The notes below the pieces were generated by a model. That model did not search any database. It worked only from the letters and a program-made list of their open reading frames with translations, and had not been told where the DNA came from. A DNA stretch of 23,056 nucleotides from Porodaedalea pini (taxonomy: Eukaryota > Basidiomycota > Agaricomycetes > Hymenochaetales > Hymenochaetaceae): positions 1-23,056 of the forward strand of contig NBAY01000175.1 of assembly GCA_002794775.1 (NCBI GenBank). Reading direction: 5' to 3'. This document shows positions 19,717 through 23,056 of this stretch, piece by piece (the first letter of the stretch is position 1; each line of letters starts with the position of its first letter). The position numbers and the translations under genes were made by a program.

Positions 19717-20129
19717 TGTTAGAACCTGAACTTTCACCTTTTCCTTTATTTTCCCTTTTACCATCTCCTTTATTATATTCGTCCTTTTCGTTATATTTAC
19801 CCATCTTACACAATCATTCCCACACGGCCTTCATTCGTTCCATTCCCACTCATTATGTAATGTTAGGTAATATAGTCTCGCGGTCGTCGCTATATAAGGT
19901 CTCAGGAATCGTATGAACTCCTTGTTCTGCTTTTCCTCTTACCTCCGCGACGACCTAGGTGAGACTCGTCCCCCTTGTATTAGTCTAGTCTTGTATTAAT
20001 CCTCTTACCTCCGCGACAACCTAGCCTGAGTAAGCGTGTCCCGAGTCTACGCTCGAGTATAGCACGTCCCAGACAACAGTCAGCCGAGGCCTGCCCAGTC
20101 CGAGTCGTCTCCCGGGCTCCCGCCTAACA
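19717..20129 (+). repeat. Element B 3' LTR (413 bp)
   Basis: 99% identical to 13886-14298 (four transitions). TATA box at 19891-19897 points right, so this LTR could drive transcripts through the end of LINE ORF2 towards the right flank. Confidence 0.95.
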
Positions 20130-20134
20130 CAAAG
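20130..20134. repeat. Target-site duplication of element B, right copy
   Basis: CAAAG, identical to 13881-13885. LINE ORF2 resumes at 20135 in frame. Confidence 0.95.
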
Positions 20135-20997
20135 CCATCTCTACCATTCACCAGCGCTCCTTTTTGTTTAATCACGCAAACGGCGCATACTTCCAATACG
20201 CCAGACTGCTATATTTCGGTTTGATCCATTCAGTTGCCACCTATGGCGCTGTCCTCTTCCCTGACTCCGTTCTCATTTCTACAATCCTTCAGCCAACTCA
20301 AAAGCGTTTCTTTAACTATATTTTCCACAAAAACATTAACTCAGCCGTCGCAGAATCTTTCTTATCATGCCCACCACTTCATCTTTTCATTCGTCACCTT
20401 TCTCAACGCTTCTTATTATCATATTTTTCTTACTCAAAACACAATCCTACGCCAAAACAATATTTAATGTCATCTCTTCCTCCTGACGTTCAAATTCCGA
20501 AATCTTCTCCCTTTCCTATATTCACTCAAATTCATTCGTGTCTCATTATGACTCCAATCCCTTCTTCAGCCCAACGTAACCGCGCCATTCACGATTTCAA
20601 TTCTTTCTTTTTACACCCTCCTCCTTATCAATATTTCATCTTCACAGATGGCTCCATCATACCTCAAGCCGACGGCTCTAGCACAGGCGGCCACGGATTC
20701 GTCATTATGCATGATCACAAAGAACTCGCTGTCTTTTCTTCAGCAGTGCATTCTCGCTTGAACATCTTGTTTGAGGAGCAGGAAGCGCTCATCGCAGCTA
20801 TGCATCGTATCTCTCTCCTACTGGCGAAATGCTTCACCCCTATTCACATCCATATCGTTACGGACTCGCTCAATTGTGCCGAGCTCATATTTTCCAATGA
20901 CACTCGACACGCGGAATTCATTATAACATTCCATCGTCTTTGTGGCATCTTTCTCGCCCTCCATCATGAGGCCTCACACATTACCATCCAGTGGCTC
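20135..20997 (+). pseudogene. LINE ORF2, 3' part: RT thumb and RNase H, truncated
   Basis: Continues the codon split by element B (G at 13885 plus CC at 20135). First comes the post-RT region (ARLLYFGLIHSVATYGAVLF), then RNase H: FIFTDGS (first Asp), FEEQEALIAA (Glu) and IVTDSLNCAEL (second Asp). It ends at ITIQWL where the family normally continues with a Pro-Gly-His motif and the last Asp. The cut coincides with TGTTAG at 20998, so an inserted LTR, not evolution of the LINE, ended the frame. No reliable continuation is found beyond 21782 except a possible Pro. Confidence 0.88.
20993..20997. repeat. Candidate target-site duplication GGCTC (with 21783-21787)
   Basis: GGCTC flanks 20998-21782 on both sides. 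With only five bases and a free choice of right border, a chance match is quite possible. Confidence 0.45.
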
Positions 20998-21782
20998 TGT
21001 TAGGGTCGGGCGAATATTCCAATTCTTTAACCACGAAGGGGTTGCCTTCCGGACTGTATGGTCCTCTGAGTGGTGTATTACCGAGACGACTTTACTTATC
21101 TTCGACCGATCCCGTAACCAGCTTCTCCTTCGCTGCCCTTATCAGGTGGAACCTGAGGTTGGTATTGAAAGCACTTAGTTACAGCAGATAGGGGAGGTAA
21201 TGCCCTAGAGGGTCGAGAGACGTTTGGCTATGCTGCGATGTTGTCTAGGAGGCAAGCTGCAAGGCTTGGCGTAGCCGAGATGCACTCAACCAGACTTGGT
21301 TCTGTGGACAATGAGAGGAACCTTCTAAGCGTGGCGTAGCTGAGGGTCTACTCAATCAAAGTCAATCCTTATTCAACTTGGGACAAATCCTCAACCCAGT
21401 ATGGGGCGGACTCGTTATTCAACCAAGGAGGATATTACACAGTGGTAGTTATAGATGTAGAGGTAGGGGTAAGAAGTAGCAGTGTTCTGTAACCTTCTGA
21501 GAGGAATGTAAAAGCGATAGAGAATGGGGATCTGGGGTGCTAGTTACTCGGCCTTATATAGCCTACTGGATTTCTAATTTCTTTACGTTCTGTCCAACCA
21601 GATGCCCTTCCGTCTCCTTCCTATGTTTCAGGTGGCCGCAGCACTTGGCTGCTGCGGTGGGGATGTGTGCACATGTACTCCGTCCAATGGTTTGCTTTCA
21701 TTCTGCAATTTGGACTGCGGGTGTGAGTCACGTGATGTCTGCACATGCGCGCTGAAGTGCGAGCAGACTGATTTGGTAGTCA
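20998..21782 (-). repeat. Third LTR-like sequence (785 bp), solo LTR or 3' LTR of a damaged element
   Basis: On the plus strand it begins TGTTAGGGTC inside LINE RNase H, and a CA at 21781-21782 is followed by GGCTC, the same five bases that precede 20998. That fits a TG...CA LTR with a 5-bp duplication. A minus-strand TATA box (21560-21554) and two diverged direct repeats starting at 21267 and 21332 support an LTR. It does not resemble the LTRs of A and B beyond the first bases. Against a solo LTR, the LINE does not clearly resume at 21788. The purine-rich minus-strand bases next to 21782 could instead be a polypurine tract of a minus-strand element that includes the ORF at 21935. The right border is uncertain. 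Confidence 0.55.
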
Positions 21783-21934
21783 GGCTCCCACGTTCTCCAC
21801 ATGCTTCGGTTTAATTAACTTCCTGCTTCTCCCGGGTGCTTCTATATCGGGGCTTTACTTCCCTGCTTCTCGAAGCGTCTTCCTCGGTTGTGGCACTGCA
21901 TAGCCTATCGGGTTGCATTGCTGTGCTCGGGTGT
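21783..21934. other. Unassigned stretch between LTR-like sequence and the 215-residue ORF
   Basis: Plus-strand in-frame reading from LINE ORF2 gives Pro then a TAA at 21812-21814, without RNase H similarity. On the minus strand an 86-codon frame (22071-21811) overlaps the end of the larger ORF in another register and has a hydrophilic tail. It could be a frameshifted continuation, but nothing decides it. Confidence 0.3.
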
Positions 21935-22582
21935 TCATTCCTCCCATTCAAATCCATTGGGGATAACCATGTGGATCCATGGGTTATTCTTGGATCGCCA
22001 TTCAGTGTCAGGTCCCCTCGGTGATAGGGCTGCTCCGCCGAGACATGTCTCCATTGTGAACGGTGGATCATGTACTCCTAGGGCTAGAGTGATCTTGAAT
22101 GTTCGTCTTCGTGACACGTGCTCGAATTCGTATAGCGTAATTGTGCCGTGATGCTTTATGTCCCTGAGGTATGCCCAACAGTGCTTGAGTGCTGTCGTTA
22201 TGTGTATCGGTATGTCATTCCCTTGTACTGGACTCGGGGTAGGTATTCGTATCATCATCTTGCAGTTCCTGCATTCTTCATGTGGCTCCTTATTGTATTG
22301 GATGACTGTATCCCATTTGTAGTTCTCCATGCCACGTTCTTCTTTACTGATGTGGACTTTATATGTCTTGGCATCTCGATAGTAGATTGCCTGTCCTGTT
22401 TCAAAGTATGGGGATTGGCCTTCCCACTTGTGTGCTCGTAATGTGACGTCCTGGTCCATTAATCCTATTGTCTTCAGGAGTTCTGGGACCTTCTGTGCTA
22501 CGTTCTGTAGTAGCATGCACTTGGTGCATTGGGGATCGACCTCCATTGGTTGTCCTTTGCTTTCTTGACGTTTATGTGCCAT
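21935..22582 (-). CDS. Unrecognised 215-residue protein with two CxxC pairs
   Basis: ATG at 22582, stop at 21937-21935; a second in-frame Met lies at residue 13. The composition looks like a real protein: no runs, balanced charge, two Cys pairs (CTKC near residue 18 and CRNC near residue 103), His-rich spots and several Trp. The two pairs could together bind one zinc ion, but this is a guess. No signal peptide or membrane segment is seen and no family is recognised. It could be a host gene, a domesticated fragment, or an internal ORF of the element whose LTR lies at 20998-21782, which has the same orientation. A perfect 6-bp palindrome (22583-22597) directly precedes the start. Confidence 0.45.
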   Translation of the reverse strand: MAHKRQESKGQPMEVDPQCTKCMLLQNVAQKVPELLKTIGLMDQDVTLRAHKWEGQSPYFETGQAIYYRDAKTYKVHISKEERGMENYKWDTVIQYNKEPHEECRNCKMMIRIPTPSPVQGNDIPIHITTALKHCWAYLRDIKHHGTITLYEFEHVSRRRTFKITLALGVHDPPFTMETCLGGAALSPRGPDTEWRSKNNPWIHMVIPNGFEWEE

Positions 22583-22597
22583 GTCACAAGATGTGAC
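22583..22597. repeat. Small palindrome next to the 215-residue ORF start
   Basis: GTCACAAGATGTGAC, 6-bp arms around AGA. It could be an operator-like site; short enough to be chance. Confidence 0.35.
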
Positions 22598-22616
22598 GGT
22601 GTAGCGTGACTGTGAC

Positions 22617-22648
22617 TGACGGATTTTTGCCTGGGCAAGTATCCGTCA
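22617..22648. repeat. Two-tier inverted repeat in the intergenic region
   Basis: TGACGGAT (22617-22624) pairs with ATCCGTCA (22641-22648). Inside, TTGCC pairs with GGCAA around TG. A further pair, GATCAGG (22650-22656) and CCTGATC (22695-22701), follows. Together they make a hairpin-rich stretch between the divergent ORFs at 22582 and 22820. It may be a decayed small transposon end or a regulatory site; no other copy is in the window. Confidence 0.5.
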
Positions 22649-22819
22649 AGATCAGGTGACCACGTAGTTACGTGTATGATAAGCGATGATCTGCCCTGAT
22701 CGACGCTTCCGAATGTGCGAAAATTTCCTTTCACTCACCCCCCACTAGGTCGGCATTTGCCGGCTCAAAATTTTCGTGGGAGTGTCGCACGTCGCCGCTT
22801 ATTTCCATTTCCAGTTTTG

Positions 22820-23056
22820 ATGGCCGCCTCCTTATCTGTAACCATCATGCCGGACGTTTTGTTCGACATTTTTATCCCTTTCGCCACGATCACTCTGGCG
22901 GTCTGGGCCGCAATGGCCCTTTACTTCCTGGTAATCATGCCAGTAAGTTCCTTTCTATTGTTCTTCTTGATTTCTTTGGCTGATTAAGCGATCTTTTGAC
23001 TGATAGGGTCGTTTAAGTCGGCTCATGGCCCGTCGCCATGGCGTTGAGCGCCCGTT
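22820..23056 (+). CDS. Small single-pass membrane protein, 5' exons only
   Basis: ATG at 22820 (a second in-frame ATG at 22847). Exon 1 is 22820-22942 (41 codons, phase 0). The intron at 22943-23006 has GTAAGT and TGATAG ends. Exon 2 starts at 23007 and is open to the edge. Residues about 11-40 form one hydrophobic segment (IFIPFATITLAVWAAMALYF), followed after the splice by a basic stretch (GRLSRLMARRHGVERP) that would favour a cytosolic or matrix-facing tail. Such small one-segment proteins occur among respiratory complex I accessory subunits and ER complexes, but no family can be assigned. The C/T-rich bases at 22729-22744 and 22796-22814 may be its promoter and 5' UTR. Confidence 0.65.

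Larger units (their letters stand above)
13886..20129 (+). mobile_element. Element B: full-length Ty3/gypsy chromovirus, plus strand
   Basis: A 6244-bp second copy of the element A family, inserted in LINE ORF2 in the opposite orientation. Order: LTR 13886-14298, primer-binding site 14300-14310, leader, gag 15023-16090, frameshift signal 16066-16108, pol 16073-19716, polypurine tract 19702-19716, LTR 19717-20129. The LTRs differ at four of 413 bases (14081, 14182, 14187, 14283), all transitions, so it is probably somewhat older than A. gag is intact, while pol has one TGA at 18223-18225. Leader and Gag N-terminus differ strongly from A; Pol is nearly identical. Confidence 0.95.
3001..20997 (+). 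mobile_element. Non-LTR retrotransposon (LINE, APE plus RNase H type), interrupted
   Basis: The host element of the nest. Its parts are 3001-4903, 11150-13885 and 20135-20997, about 5.5 kb once elements A and B and the duplicated target sites are removed. ORF1 is a Gag-like nucleic-acid-binding protein. ORF2 starts 5 nt after the ORF1 stop and carries APE endonuclease, reverse transcriptase and RNase H. This domain order is that of fungal Tad1-clade LINEs; the clade call is inference. The copy is dead: it has a frameshift at a C run near 4039, a TGA at 12415-12417, two LTR-element insertions, and a right end cut at 20997 inside RNase H. The true 5' end lies somewhere in 2874-3000. No poly-A tail or 3' end is visible. 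Confidence 0.85.

Noticed and set aside
20991..21191. Open frame that could continue LINE ORF2 by a frameshift after 21000
   Set aside because: It starts exactly at the TGTTAG boundary, lies inside the LTR-like sequence and lacks the RNase H His motif. A shadow of the inserted LTR is simpler.
22655..22671. 13-base match TGACCACGTAGTT with the left edge of the window (near 20-32)
   Set aside because: The left copy is within a coding exon of the coiled-coil gene, and no flanking similarity extends it; chance.
1..23056. CRISPR arrays, prokaryotic operons, tRNA or rRNA genes
   Set aside because: No regular short repeat-spacer arrays, tRNA-like folds or rRNA stretches were noticed; the introns and element types are eukaryotic.

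Overview
The window looks like a piece of a basidiomycete (mushroom-type, Agaricomycete) nuclear genome. The evidence is short introns of about 47-64 nt with GT-AG ends, very small exons, a Ty3/gypsy chromovirus family, and a LINE with an APE endonuclease and an RNase H domain. Taxonomy is inferred from style only; no marker gene is present. About 18 kb of the 23 kb is nested retrotransposon sequence between two host gene fragments.

Layout. (1) 1-2873, minus strand: the 5' 14 exons of a long coiled-coil protein gene, running off the left edge. (2) From about 3001, plus strand: a two-ORF LINE. ORF1 has an N-terminal Cys/His domain and C-terminal zinc knuckles. ORF2 has APE endonuclease, reverse transcriptase and RNase H. 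(3) The LINE is broken by two full-length copies of one Ty3/gypsy chromovirus family in opposite orientations. Element A (minus, 4904-11144, target duplication CTCGT) lies in ORF1. Element B (plus, 13886-20129, target duplication CAAAG) lies in ORF2. Taking out each element plus one target-duplication copy puts each LINE ORF exactly back in frame. (4) At 20998 the LINE RNase H is cut by a third, unrelated LTR-like sequence (20998-21782, minus-strand TATA). It is either a solo LTR or the 3' LTR of a damaged element. (5) 21935-22582, minus: an unrecognised 215-residue ORF. (6) 22820 to the right edge, plus: the first exons of a small single-pass membrane protein.

How the chromovirus works, as read here. 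The LTR carries a TATA box. About 33 nt downstream is an 11-nt stretch exactly complementary to the 11 nt lying one base after the LTR, the arrangement of Tf1-type self-primed reverse transcription. Gag ends in a zinc knuckle and is followed by Pol (protease, RT, RNase H, integrase, chromodomain) in the -1 frame. Both copies keep a G GGT TTT slippery heptamer, a 5-6 nt spacer and a hairpin at this junction. The copies have complementary damage: A has two nonsense codons in gag but a fully open pol, while B has an intact gag but one nonsense codon between RNase H and integrase. The three nonsense codons and all five LTR-LTR differences fit C-to-T change, most clearly at CpG.

The two copies form a 6.2-kb inverted repeat around 2.7 kb of LINE. 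Nothing here is clearly a new system. The most notable points are the combined self-priming and -1 frameshift signals, a conserved Gag N-terminal extension with no AUG, and the unassigned LTR/215-residue unit on the right.
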